A DNA stretch of 64,000 bases, from the NCBI GenBank assembly GCA_017437125.1, contig JAFSBV010000025.1:1-64000 (forward strand), given 5' to 3'. Shown here in pieces: positions 32,343-41,226 of the stretch; position 1 is the first letter of the stretch, and the number at the start of each line of letters is the position of its first letter. The position numbers and the translations under genes are program-made. Under the pieces are notes generated by a model. The model did no database searches. It was not told the origin of the DNA and saw only the letters and a list, made by a program, of their open reading frames with translations. Source of the DNA: Bacteroidales bacterium (GTDB lineage: Bacteria > Bacteroidota > Bacteroidia > Bacteroidales > UBA932).

Positions 32343-33548
32343 ATGATGGACATCAACACTATAGAGCGATTCGACGATATCGCCACACCATTCTACTTTT
32401 ACGACATGGAACTGTTCCGCAAGACGGTTGACCATGTCGCTGAGCTTGCTGTGAAGCATGACATAAAGGTACATTACGCAATCAAGGCAAACGTAGAGAG
32501 AAGGCTTCTCGAATACATCAGTTCCAAGGGATTCGGTGCAGACTGCGTAAGCGGCAACGAAGTCCTGCATGCTCACAGCTGCGGATTCCCTGCCAGCAAG
32601 ATCGTCTATGCCGGTGTCGGCAAGAGCGATAGGGAGATATATGACGCGATGCAGCTTGGCATAGAAGCATTCAACTGCGAGTCTCTTCAGGAGATATTCG
32701 TGATAAATGAAATGGCCCACCTTCACGGAATGAAGGCCAGCGTCTCGGTCCGAATCAACCCTGACATCGATGCCCACACTCACAAATATGTAACTACAGG
32801 ACTCTACGAGAACAAGTTCGGCATATCGAACCATGAGTTTGACAAGCTGATAGAGTTCCTTCAGAAAAGCGAACACATAGACTTCTTCGGTCTTCATTTC
32901 CACATCGGATCTCAGATCACAAGAGTGGATGAGGTGTTCTCGCTCGAGTGCAAGAGAGTCAATGAAATCGTAAAATACTTCGAGAGCAAGGGCCTTACCG
33001 TAAGGAACATCAATCTAGGAGGAGGACTTGGTGTGGATTATGATGATCCGGACGGCAATCCGATACCGGATTTCGCGACATGGTTCAATGCCATCACTGA
33101 AAACATCATAAGACGTCCTGATCAGGCCGTGCATGTGGAACCTGGCCGTTCTTTGGTTGCACAATGCGCATCCCTCATTTCAAGGGTGCTCTTTGTAAAA
33201 AGCGGAGAGACCAAGAACTTCCTGATCATGGATGCCGGTATGAATGACCTTATCAGACCTGCCCTTTACGGAGCATACCACAAGATCGAGAATCTTTCTG
33301 CTATCCAGAGGTCGTTCTTCCCTACCTATCAGGCATATGACATCGTGGGACCGGTATGCGAGTCCAGCGACGTATGGGGTGCAGGACGCCTTCTGCCTCT
33401 CAGCGTGAGAGGAGACCTTATGGCAATACGCAGTACGGGAGCTTACGGACAGGTCATGGCCAGCAGATACAACATGAAGGATCTGGCACCCGCGGTATTC
33501 AGTGACAGGCTGGATGAGGCTCCGAAGGCCACCGATTACTTCGCATAA
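32343..33548 (+). CDS. lysA: Diaminopimelate decarboxylase
   Basis: A 401-residue fold-type III PLP enzyme. The PLP-lysine is in VHYAIKANVERRLLEYI. Also present are GADCVSGNEVL, the HIGSQI motif, the glycine-rich NINLGGGLGVDYD phosphate loop, EPGRSLVAQ, and the partner-subunit CESSDVWG cysteine block with a following AYG. It converts meso-diaminopimelate to lysine, the last step of lysine synthesis. The frame opens at 32280, but a promoter element at 32275-32282 makes the ATG at 32343 (MMDINTIERF) the proper start. Carboxynorspermidine decarboxylase is a related alternative, but the motifs fit LysA better. It is followed 65 bp later by ffh. Confidence 0.9.
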   Translation: MMDINTIERFDDIATPFYFYDMELFRKTVDHVAELAVKHDIKVHYAIKANVERRLLEYISSKGFGADCVSGNEVLHAHSCGFPASKIVYAGVGKSDREIYDAMQLGIEAFNCESLQEIFVINEMAHLHGMKASVSVRINPDIDAHTHKYVTTGLYENKFGISNHEFDKLIEFLQKSEHIDFFGLHFHIGSQITRVDEVFSLECKRVNEIVKYFESKGLTVRNINLGGGLGVDYDDPDGNPIPDFATWFNAITENIIRRPDQAVHVEPGRSLVAQCASLISRVLFVKSGETKNFLIMDAGMNDLIRPALYGAYHKIENLSAIQRSFFPTYQAYDIVGPVCESSDVWGAGRLLPLSVRGDLMAIRSTGAYGQVMASRYNMKDLAPAVFSDRLDEAPKATDYFA

Positions 33549-33613
33549 ATTGCCGGCAATGACGTCCCCGGCCGGATCGGGGATCTGGAAAGAATAATAA
33601 AAGATATTACAAT

Positions 33614-34945
33614 ATGTTCGAGAATTTAAGTGAAAGACTTGAGAGATCGTTCAAGATACTCAAGGGTGAAGGAAAGATTACCGAGGTCAATATCTCGGAG
33701 GCGATGAAGGACATCCGTCGTGCCCTGCTGGATGCCGACGTAAGCTATAAGATAGCAAAACAGTTCTGCGATGACGTGAAGAAGAAGGCCATCGGTCAGA
33801 ACGTGCTTACTGCAGTCAAGCCTCAGCAGATGATCGTAAAGATCGTACACGATGAGCTTGCAGCATTGATGGGAAGCAATGCTTCAGACATCAACCTCAA
33901 GGGCTCTCCTGCAGTCGTTCTCGTTGCCGGTCTGAACGGTTCAGGTAAGACGACATTCTCAGGAAAGCTTGCTCTCAACATCAAGAGCAAGAGAGGTATG
34001 AAGGTTCTGCTTGCTGCCTGCGACTATTTCCGTCCTGCCGCAATCGATCAGCTGAAGGTTCTTGGAGAACAGATCGGTGTAGAGGTCTATTCTGAGGAAG
34101 GAGTAAAGGATCCAATCCAGATCGCTCAGAATGCCATCGCTAAGGCAAAGGCTGAAGGTTATTCTGTAGTGATCGTCGATACAGCCGGTCGTCTTGCTGT
34201 TGACCAGGAGCTCATGGATGAGATCTCGGCACTTCACAGCGCTCTCAGGCCTGCAGAGACCCTCTTTGTTGTCGATGCCATGACAGGTCAGGATGCCGTA
34301 GAGACTGCAAAGGCATTCAATGACAGGCTCGACTTCGACGGAGTTGTACTCACAAAGATGGACGGTGACACCCGTGGTGGTGCGGCACTCTCGATCAAGG
34401 CCGTTGTAGGAAAGCCTATCAAGTTCGTCAGCATGGGTGAGAAGATGGAGGCGCTCGATGTATTCCATCCGGCACGTATCGCCGACCGTATCCTCGGCAT
34501 GGGTGACGTGGTATCCCTCGTGGAGAAGGCTCAGGAGCAGTTTGACGAGGCTCAGGCACGCGAACTGAAGAAGAAACTCGCCAAGGATCAGTTCACTCTC
34601 TGGGATTTCTATCAGCAGATACAGCAGATCAAGAAGATGGGTAACATCAAGGATCTCGCATCCATGATCCCTGGTATGGGCAAGGCTCTGAAGGATGTCG
34701 ATATGGACAATGACTCGTTCAAGGGCATTGAGGCAATCATTCTTTCCATGACTCCATATGAGCGCGAGCATCCTGACTGCATCAACGGAAGCCGCCGCAA
34801 GAGGATCGCAGACGGATCAGGTACCTCACTTCCTGAAGTCAACAAGCTCCTGAAGCAGTTCGAAGGAACCCGTAAGATGATGAAGACAGTCATGGGTGCC
34901 AACATGGGCAACATGATGAAGGGTGCGATGAGACGCAGAAGATAG
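33614..34945 (+). CDS. ffh: Signal recognition particle protein Ffh (SRP54)
   Basis: All three SRP54 parts are present. The N domain is a helical bundle (about 1-90). The G domain has GLNGSGKTTFSGKLA, DTAGRLAVDQELMDEI, TKMDGDTRGGAALS and the GMGD linker. The methionine-rich M domain follows (about 300-443, with MIPGMGKALK and a Met/Arg tail). It targets membrane proteins to the Sec translocon with the 4.5S RNA. Length 443 is normal. Upstream 33549-33613 holds a weak GC hairpin (TCCCC/GGGGA at 33565-33583) and no consensus promoter, so it may be read from the lysA promoter. It ends at the bidirectional hairpin at 34962-35036. Confidence 0.97.
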   Translation: MFENLSERLERSFKILKGEGKITEVNISEAMKDIRRALLDADVSYKIAKQFCDDVKKKAIGQNVLTAVKPQQMIVKIVHDELAALMGSNASDINLKGSPAVVLVAGLNGSGKTTFSGKLALNIKSKRGMKVLLAACDYFRPAAIDQLKVLGEQIGVEVYSEEGVKDPIQIAQNAIAKAKAEGYSVVIVDTAGRLAVDQELMDEISALHSALRPAETLFVVDAMTGQDAVETAKAFNDRLDFDGVVLTKMDGDTRGGAALSIKAVVGKPIKFVSMGEKMEALDVFHPARIADRILGMGDVVSLVEKAQEQFDEAQARELKKKLAKDQFTLWDFYQQIQQIKKMGNIKDLASMIPGMGKALKDVDMDNDSFKGIEAIILSMTPYEREHPDCINGSRRKRIADGSGTSLPEVNKLLKQFEGTRKMMKTVMGANMGNMMKGAMRRRR

Positions 34946-34961
34946 TCTCACATCATAGCAA

Positions 34962-35036
34962 AAGACATCCAGCCCCGTGAGTCGCGAAGCAGAAAGAAAG
35001 TGAAATGCTTCGCTCCTTCACGGGGCTGGATGTCTT
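34962..35036. terminator. Long bidirectional hairpin between ffh and the peptidase gene
   Basis: The outer stem has 19 perfect pairs (34962-34980 with 35018-35036; ends AAGACAT and ATGTCTT). An internal loop (GTC opposite TCCT) follows, then an 8-bp inner stem (GCGAAGCA with TGCTTCGC) and a 14-nt purine-rich loop. Both flanking genes point at it. Size (75 bp), ends and layout equal those of 23711-23785 while the middle of the stem differs, with paired changes. Confidence 0.82.
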
Positions 35037-35047
35037 GTAATAATCTG

Positions 35048-37261
35048 CTATTCCGACTTCAGGTATTTGAGCCAGAATTCGCGGTTATCGTTCTGGAAAT
35101 GCTGACCCTGGTAGCCGCGATAGCCGTGCATTCCGTCAGGATAGATCATGAACTCGAACTTCTTGCCATGACGATGGAGTTCGTTGATGAGCCAGAGAGA
35201 GTTCTGAAGATGCACATTATCATCACCTGTCCCATGTGTAAGCTTGAGCATGACCGGCTCGACACCTTCCGGTGTGCCGTACTCTACAGGATATTCAGAC
35301 ACATAATTGATAATGCTTCCGGCCTTGTATCCGTCCGGATTGGCCTGAGGCGTATCCATATAACGCTCAGTATAATGGGTATCATAGAGAAGCCAGTCAT
35401 AGACTCCGGCTCCCGCGATTCCGTAATGGAACTTGTCCGATGCTCTGAAAAGTATGAGCGCAGTCATCATTCCGCCATATGAGAATCCTTCGATACCTAT
35501 CTTCTCATCACGGACGTACGGTTTTTCCATAAGCCAGTCAGCCCAGTCACAGAAGTCCTCAAACTCTACGACTGAAAGCTGACGATAGATCATATCCAGG
35601 CCTTCGCGACCGTTGTGGCCCTCTGCACGCGGATCGACTGTGATCTGGATTATCTCATTGTCAGAATACCACTGGTTTGAAGAATTAGGAGTGATCCAGC
35701 GGTCATTCACCTGAGGTGAATCCGGGCCTCCGTATATATCGACATGTACAGGATACTGCTTTGCCGGATCAAATGACTTAGGATAAACGATCATACCCGG
35801 AAGAGTGAATCCGTCCCTGGTCTGCATGTGGACAAGCTGGCCGAGAGCGTACTTAGATGCATCATAATCAGGGCCCTGCATGTCAGCAACCACATATCCT
35901 GCGAGGTCGTATCCTTTCTGCTTCTTCGCAGGAACTGCCGGCTTGCGGAGGTTTGCAGGCTCGATATCCTCGTTATGTCCTTCAGAAACAACACCGCCTG
36001 ATGTCGTGAATACAGCCACTCGCGTAGGAGTAGTCACATTCGAATAAGCCGCAGAGAAATACTTTCCGTCAGGAGAGAATCTTACACCGGTAACATTATA
36101 TGCCGGATCGGTAAGAGCCTTGATGACTCCCTTGGAATCCACCTTGTAAAGAGCCTGACGCACTGTAGCATCGCGTTTTGCAGTAAAATAGACTTCACCT
36201 TTCTTCTCATCAACGCGTTGGATTGCGACAGACCAGTTGGTCCCATCGGTAAGACGGCGGAATTCCTTGCCATCATAAGAAAGGAAATATATCTGCTGCC
36301 ATCCTGTCTCGAATTCACGTGACATATACAGTCCCTTGTCAGTGAACACCACGCCATCGAACCAGTTGAGCCATGTCTTGTATGTCTCATTATATACATG
36401 CCTCTTGCTGCCGTCAGCTATATTGACTGCATAAAGGTCTATCGTATTCTGAAGGCGCGGCATACGGGCAATGAAGAATTCCTTGCTGTCCGGTCCCCAG
36501 AACGGTATTCCGAAATACTGGTCAAGTGTCGGATCGAAGTCAGCCCATACGATTTCCGGACTGCCGCATTCACCTGAACCGCTCAGAGGGCATCCCTCGC
36601 AGGCACCAAGGTCAATGATTCCGATACGCACCTGCGGATTTGTCTGTCCGGCCTTCGGATAACGTGTCTCGCTTAGCGAACCGCCGAGGCCTAAGTCTGT
36701 GACCTTTGGACTCTGTGACTGTGAAGCGGCAGCCTGAGGGTTCGGATAAGCAGAATAGATCGGGAACATAGGAACTTCGCTGTTGTCGAAACGGTAGAAT
36801 CCTATCTTCCTGCTGTCAGGTGACCACCAGAAAGCCCTGTATCTCGAAGGACGTCCCAGAATCTCCTCGTAATATACCCAAGAAGCATATCCGTTAAGGA
36901 TGACATCTGTACCGTCATGAGTCAGACGGGTCTCCTTTCCGCTTGCGATATCCACGACATAGAGGTCATTGTCACGAGTGAAGGCAAGCTTGGTCGAATC
37001 CGGCGAATATGTCAGATTCACTGCTCCTTCCGGTCTCAAAGGGAAATCGGAAAACTTTGCCGGAGCCTTTATGCCCTCTGTCCTCTTAACTTTCCTGGCA
37101 TTAAACACAAACGATGCATCATCTTCATACGTACCATCGTATGTAAAGATAACTTCCTCATTACCAATCCATTTCCAAGCTCGAGGAATCTGATTGAACT
37201 CCTGAGCACCTGCTGTCAAAGCCGAAACGGCCAGCAAAACAATCGCTAAAACTCTATTCAT
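35048..37261 (-). CDS. Dipeptidyl peptidase IV (S9B family), exported
   Basis: A signal peptide (cut after TAGAQ) precedes the DPP4 beta-propeller (about 60-460), with the substrate-binding Glu pair in WVYYEEILGR, and a prolyl-peptidase catalytic domain: GIEGFSYGGMMTA (Ser), GTGDDNVHLQNS (Asp) and PDGMHGYRG (His). It cuts X-Pro or X-Ala dipeptides from peptide N-termini in the periplasm. Length 737 is typical for Bacteroidota. A Cys-rich loop (GACEGCPLSGSGECGS) in the propeller is a usual feature of the group. The gene stands alone, convergent with ffh and downstream of a repeat-bearing intergenic region. Confidence 0.95.
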   Translation of the reverse strand: MNRVLAIVLLAVSALTAGAQEFNQIPRAWKWIGNEEVIFTYDGTYEDDASFVFNARKVKRTEGIKAPAKFSDFPLRPEGAVNLTYSPDSTKLAFTRDNDLYVVDIASGKETRLTHDGTDVILNGYASWVYYEEILGRPSRYRAFWWSPDSRKIGFYRFDNSEVPMFPIYSAYPNPQAAASQSQSPKVTDLGLGGSLSETRYPKAGQTNPQVRIGIIDLGACEGCPLSGSGECGSPEIVWADFDPTLDQYFGIPFWGPDSKEFFIARMPRLQNTIDLYAVNIADGSKRHVYNETYKTWLNWFDGVVFTDKGLYMSREFETGWQQIYFLSYDGKEFRRLTDGTNWSVAIQRVDEKKGEVYFTAKRDATVRQALYKVDSKGVIKALTDPAYNVTGVRFSPDGKYFSAAYSNVTTPTRVAVFTTSGGVVSEGHNEDIEPANLRKPAVPAKKQKGYDLAGYVVADMQGPDYDASKYALGQLVHMQTRDGFTLPGMIVYPKSFDPAKQYPVHVDIYGGPDSPQVNDRWITPNSSNQWYSDNEIIQITVDPRAEGHNGREGLDMIYRQLSVVEFEDFCDWADWLMEKPYVRDEKIGIEGFSYGGMMTALILFRASDKFHYGIAGAGVYDWLLYDTHYTERYMDTPQANPDGYKAGSIINYVSEYPVEYGTPEGVEPVMLKLTHGTGDDNVHLQNSLWLINELHRHGKKFEFMIYPDGMHGYRGYQGQHFQNDNREFWLKYLKSE

Positions 37262-37321
37262 AATTCAAAAATATAATATCCTGTGCAACGTAAACTATTA
37301 TAAACCAAGCCTTTACGCAAC

Positions 37322-37349
37322 AAGCCTGCATGGCAAGGAAGGCAGGCTT
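37322..37349 (+). repeat. Hairpin repeat (AAGCCTGC/GCAGGCTT), copy 2
   Basis: An 8-bp perfect stem with a 12-nt loop (ATGGCAAGGAAG) in the gap between the peptidase and helicase genes. It resembles the reverse complement of 27790-27831, including the GCTAA that follows. A second small hairpin (CTGC/GCAG) is at 37363-37377. On the minus strand it follows the helicase gene and could act as its terminator. Confidence 0.5.
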
Positions 37350-37396
37350 ATCAGCTAAAACACTGCATGACAAGCAGTTAAGCTGCTCTACACCAA

Positions 37397-38833
37397 TCAA
37401 CAGTCTTTGAAATTTACCAGATAGACCTTCTCGGTCGCTCGCGTTATGGCCGTATAAAGCCATTTAAGGTCATCGACGACAAGATCCTCCTGCCAGAAAG
37501 GATTGTCTATAAACACACATTTCCATTGTCCGCCCTGAGATTTATGGCAGGTCACGGCATTGGCATATTTGAGCTGCAAGGCATTGTAATACTTGTCCTC
37601 ACGTACAGCCTCATACCTTTTCTTCTTTGTCGTGATATGGGCATAATCCTCATTCACGCCCTGATACAGCATGTTTGACTGCTCATATGTAAGAGAGGCA
37701 CTTTCAGACTCAAGCGTATCAAGAATAACCTTCGCAACGATCTCCTGATCGTCATAGTCCGGGAAGGAGATACGGGCTTCCGCGAAATGCAGACCGTATC
37801 TTTCCTCATATTTCGAAATCCTCTGCAGCTTCGCTATATCGCCATTGGCTATATAGTCCATGCCCTCGACCCCCTCCAGGAACTGATAACAGTTCTTGAC
37901 GATCATCAGCTTGTCATCACGCACCAGACGTTCCTCCTTGAACTGTACGGTGGACCGGACGCCCATATTATATTTTATGGCGCGTTTGTTCGAACGGCAA
38001 AGGATTATCGTATCATCCTCACCATAAGTCGCATACGCATCGGAAATCTTCTCTATGAGATCCCCTCCTCCGATTCGTTCGATGTCATCGAAAGAATCCG
38101 TTTCAAGGCCGAGATCGCATATATCCATCACTCCAGGGCCATATGCAAGTTCCTCCTGAAGCTGCCTTATTATGGTCGCATTATATAGGATACCGGATTC
38201 CTTCTGCTGCCTGACCACTGTCGAGAGTTCGGCAAAGCTGACTCCTCCCATCATCTTCATATATTCCGGCAGCAATGCAGGGCTGGCATCAAGTCCTACA
38301 GGAGGAAGCTGGGCTGAATCACCGATGAGAATGACCTTGCATCCGGCTCCTGACCTCACGAATGAAATCAGATCTTCCAGAAGATTGCCGGAGCCGAAAG
38401 AAGTGGAAGACGGCTGCTGTCCGGCATCTATGCCTATAAGCGAAACCTCGTCAACAATGAATAGGGTATCCTTGTCCTTGTTCGGCGCCAGACTGAACTG
38501 TCCGAAACCGTCTCCCCCGACCGATTTCTGCCTGTAAATATGCTTATGGATCGTATATGCCGGCTGACCTGCATATGATGACAGGACCTTCGCTGCACGT
38601 CCGGTAGGAGCCAGAAGGATACATTTCGTCTGGAACTCCTTCATGACAGATATCACTGCCGAAACAGCTGTGGTCTTTCCTGTTCCGGCATATCCGTTCA
38701 CGACCAATATATCACCGTCATCCGTACTTACGAAATCAGCGACCTTCCTGAGCAGATCATCCTGACAGGATGTCGGTGAAAACGGAAGACGTGACACAAA
38801 GCCCGAATAAAGAAAATCACTCCTTCCCATCAT
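37397..38833 (-). CDS. RecD-like ATP-dependent DNA helicase (superfamily 1)
   Basis: The 478-residue protein has Walker A (VVNGYAGTGKTTAV), a DEAD-like Walker B (LFIVDEVSLIG), motif III (GDSAQLPPVG), and the C-terminal UvrD_C_2 block with ANAVTCHKSQGGQWKCVFID and LYTAITRATEKVYLVN. This is the short RecD-like/AAA_30 helicase found across Bacteroidetes, without the N-terminal domain of RecD2. It unwinds DNA 5' to 3' in repair or replication restart. Its start overlaps the trkH stop by 4 bp (ATGA), so it is translationally coupled with a potassium transporter and a HAMP-domain protein, a functionally mixed operon. Confidence 0.88.
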   Translation of the reverse strand: MMGRSDFLYSGFVSRLPFSPTSCQDDLLRKVADFVSTDDGDILVVNGYAGTGKTTAVSAVISVMKEFQTKCILLAPTGRAAKVLSSYAGQPAYTIHKHIYRQKSVGGDGFGQFSLAPNKDKDTLFIVDEVSLIGIDAGQQPSSTSFGSGNLLEDLISFVRSGAGCKVILIGDSAQLPPVGLDASPALLPEYMKMMGGVSFAELSTVVRQQKESGILYNATIIRQLQEELAYGPGVMDICDLGLETDSFDDIERIGGGDLIEKISDAYATYGEDDTIILCRSNKRAIKYNMGVRSTVQFKEERLVRDDKLMIVKNCYQFLEGVEGMDYIANGDIAKLQRISKYEERYGLHFAEARISFPDYDDQEIVAKVILDTLESESASLTYEQSNMLYQGVNEDYAHITTKKKRYEAVREDKYYNALQLKYANAVTCHKSQGGQWKCVFIDNPFWQEDLVVDDLKWLYTAITRATEKVYLVNFKDC

Positions 38834-40287
38834 CCGTTCCTCCTGAAAATCATGGAAATCGCCACAAGTACGGGATATATCTCCACACGGCCGAGGAACA
38901 TATCGAATGTATATATTAGCTTCGCCATTGCCGGCTGTGCGGAATAGCTGTCGAGACTTCCTATTTCGCCAAGACCTGGACCGACACTGCCGACTGAGGC
39001 TATGACACCGGAAATCGCCTCTGTCGCATCACAACCGCATATCATGACGGCAATGATCGATACGAATATCACAAGGAAATAAACGACGATGTACATCAGA
39101 ACGGCATGTACTGCACTGTCTGCAAGATGCTGGCCGCTCAATCTTGCATGAGATACTGATGAAGGATGAAGCCTGTGCTTGATTTCGTTAGAAATTGCCT
39201 TGAAGGCTATCAGGATTCGGTCAACCTTGATTCCTCCTGTAGTCGAACCGGCACATCCGCACTGAAAGGATGCGAGAAGCAGCACAATGCCGGCAAGCCA
39301 CGGCCACAATGAATTGTCACATATCGCGAATCCTGCTGTGGACATATAGCTGACTACTGTGAATGCCGAATCCATCGCCGCCTTTCCGAATGAATCATAA
39401 CCTCCATCCGACATAAGGAAGAATGTGATTATGACTGACATCACAAGGATGGAGCCCAGGTAATATTTCACCACTGAATTCCTCATAGGCTTCAGTGAGC
39501 GCGTGGCAAAGACTGCATATATGTGTCCGAAATGCATGGCACAGACAGTCATGAAAACAAGGAAGATGACGTTTATCAGATCCGAATCATATGCACCTAC
39601 GGACAGGTTGCGCGTACTGAATCCACCTGTTGCAGCAAGACTGAATGCATGGTTGACAGCGTCAAAGAGCGGCATTCCGGCTGCCCATAACGACAGCAAT
39701 GCAGCGAGTGTCAGGGAAACATAGACTGTAGTTATGATCCACACGACTTTGGTGGATTTATATCTGTAGCCTTCCTTGGAAAGGGATGACATCTCCATAT
39801 TCGTGAGCCTCAGGCGATACGGGCTTGCCTCCGGTATTACCAGAAGAAGGAATACCACGACTCCCAGACCTCCGATATAATGAGTGGAAGAACGCCAGAA
39901 AAGAAGGCTCTTCGGCAGTGCCTCGATGTCATTCAGAATAGTCGAACCTGTTGTAGTGAATCCGGACACGCTTTCGAACCATGCATTGATCAAAGTGAAT
40001 TCACCGCCGTAAAGGACATATGGAAGCATTCCGAAAATGAATGACAGAACCCATGAGAGGACTATGGTCATGATTCCGTCCTTCATCGACAGAGACTGCC
40101 GCCCTCGGACGAATATGAACGGGAAAGCACCTACGATAAGGGTTATGATGAAGCTTATAAGCAACGGGCCAAATGCATCATCACGCCCATAGATGACCGA
40201 AACGACCATCGACAGGAACATGAACAATGCGCTGACCAGCAGCGCCTTGCCTACATTGACCGATATTGCCTTGACATTCATCATCAC
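38830..40287 (-). CDS. trkH: TrkH-family potassium uptake channel subunit
   Basis: The 485-residue membrane protein has the four selectivity-filter pore loops of the Trk/Ktr family: SGFTTTGST, SLAATGGFSTRN, SYMSTAGFAI and ASVGSVGPGLGE. Around them are about ten helices, the intramembrane CAGSTTGGIKVDR segment that gates the channel, and the C-terminal FDMFLGRVEIYPVLVA. It takes up K+ with a cytoplasmic TrkA/KtrA nucleotide-binding partner. No trkA gene is in view. The start overlaps the upstream HAMP gene by 4 bp and the helicase by 4 bp at its stop. Confidence 0.95.
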   Translation of the reverse strand: MMMNVKAISVNVGKALLVSALFMFLSMVVSVIYGRDDAFGPLLISFIITLIVGAFPFIFVRGRQSLSMKDGIMTIVLSWVLSFIFGMLPYVLYGGEFTLINAWFESVSGFTTTGSTILNDIEALPKSLLFWRSSTHYIGGLGVVVFLLLVIPEASPYRLRLTNMEMSSLSKEGYRYKSTKVVWIITTVYVSLTLAALLSLWAAGMPLFDAVNHAFSLAATGGFSTRNLSVGAYDSDLINVIFLVFMTVCAMHFGHIYAVFATRSLKPMRNSVVKYYLGSILVMSVIITFFLMSDGGYDSFGKAAMDSAFTVVSYMSTAGFAICDNSLWPWLAGIVLLLASFQCGCAGSTTGGIKVDRILIAFKAISNEIKHRLHPSSVSHARLSGQHLADSAVHAVLMYIVVYFLVIFVSIIAVMICGCDATEAISGVIASVGSVGPGLGEIGSLDSYSAQPAMAKLIYTFDMFLGRVEIYPVLVAISMIFRRNG

Positions 40288-41147
40288 TCAGCTGTACAAT
40301 CGGAAATAGTCTGGAAAAGCCTTTCCCTCTCGTCTCTGAGGGCCTTTATCCTTTTCTTGTATTCAACATTCTCCTCGATCAGCTCTGTAACCCCGGTATT
40401 TATGTTTGCAAGCTGATCATCTCCGTCAAACTCATATACATGTCTTCTTCCCGTAAGGCGGTAGCTGTCGATTCCGTCAGACATCCTGTATATAGGCTTT
40501 ACATAATATGCCATTGTGAAATAGAGCAGAAGGACGATGAGAAGAAGTCCCGCACCGACAGACACCACGCCAGGAATGATGCTTCTGTAAAATCCGGCAT
40601 CAAAATCAGCAGAATTGCGCAGAAGTTCATCATGAATGACTTCGTTCAGGGACATGAGATCCTGACGAAGCTTTGTGTAGCGTGGCTGAAGACTTCCGAA
40701 GAACCACTCTCCGGTATTGACATTATCAGCCAGGAAGATCTCATCGAATTTGAGAGATGTCTTCATGAACGCATCGAAGGACATGACGACAGAATCCACT
40801 TTCGGGAGCATTCTCGATGACGTGAATGAGCTTCTCAACGAGTCGGACTGGGCATTGAAATAGTCAAGATTGAAGTCCGGCATCAATGAGATGTCGTTCT
40901 GGACAACTACCGCAAGCATCTGGTCATTGTATTCCTGGGTCAGATCCGCCAGCTTCTGCGAGAGGTTGATGCTCTTTATATTGGCGGCGATGAGTTCTGA
41001 TACATAGTCGCTCATACGGCGGTATTCGATTATGGAGATCACGCTGGAGAGCAGCAGGATCATGGCCAGAGAGCCGAGACTGAAGAACAGCTTCTTCTTC
41101 ATTGAAGGTTTCTTCTCCTTTTTCTTTCTTATGTTCAAGACAACCAT
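40284..41147 (-). CDS. HAMP-domain membrane protein with periplasmic four-helix sensor, no output domain
   Basis: From the ATG at 41147 (MVVLNIRKKKEKK) the 287-residue protein has a basic N-terminus, a first helix (LFFSLGSLAMILLLSSVISII), a periplasmic helical domain of about 140 residues like the four-helix-bundle sensors of chemoreceptors, a second helix (IIPGVVSVGAGLLLIVLLLYF), and a HAMP-like segment ending in a coiled coil (VTELIEENVEYKKRIKALRDERERLFQTI). It then stops, with no kinase, cyclase or methyl-accepting output. The earlier Met at 41165 would coincide with the predicted start of transcription. It is first in an operon with trkH and a helicase and may modulate TrkH. That is inference. 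Confidence 0.7.
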   Translation of the reverse strand: MVVLNIRKKKEKKPSMKKKLFFSLGSLAMILLLSSVISIIEYRRMSDYVSELIAANIKSINLSQKLADLTQEYNDQMLAVVVQNDISLMPDFNLDYFNAQSDSLRSSFTSSRMLPKVDSVVMSFDAFMKTSLKFDEIFLADNVNTGEWFFGSLQPRYTKLRQDLMSLNEVIHDELLRNSADFDAGFYRSIIPGVVSVGAGLLLIVLLLYFTMAYYVKPIYRMSDGIDSYRLTGRRHVYEFDGDDQLANINTGVTELIEENVEYKKRIKALRDERERLFQTISDCTAE

Positions 41148-41169
41148 CTTATAATGTTTATACAACTTA

Positions 41170-41177
41170 CAAATATA
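41170..41177 (-). promoter_or_regulatory. -7 element of the HAMP-trkH-helicase operon
   Basis: Reads TATATTTG on the minus strand. Transcription would begin near 41163, which favours the start codon at 41147. Confidence 0.45.
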
Positions 41178-41189
41178 AGGATTTCTTAT

Positions 41190-41197
41190 TATATTTG
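41190..41197 (+). promoter_or_regulatory. -7 element of the GH95 gene
   Basis: TATATTTG matches TAnnTTTG, 29 bp before the ATG at 41227. The two divergent -7 elements are only 12 bp apart, so the two promoters probably compete for polymerase. Confidence 0.45.
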
Positions 41198-41226
41198 ATG
41201 TCTGATTTCAGCTAATCCTAATTCTC

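Noticed and set aside
33565..33583. Hairpin TCCCC/GGGGA between lysA and ffh as a terminator
   Set aside because: The stem has only five pairs and no T-run follows. It is too weak to claim.
33959..34771. 270-residue minus-strand frame
   Set aside because: It lies fully inside ffh on the opposite strand, and ffh is highly conserved.
37266..37273. TATTTTTG (minus strand) as promoter of the dipeptidyl peptidase gene
   Set aside because: It is only 4 bp before the ATG and would give a leaderless or shortened message. The start codon is fixed by a good signal peptide, so the match is probably chance.
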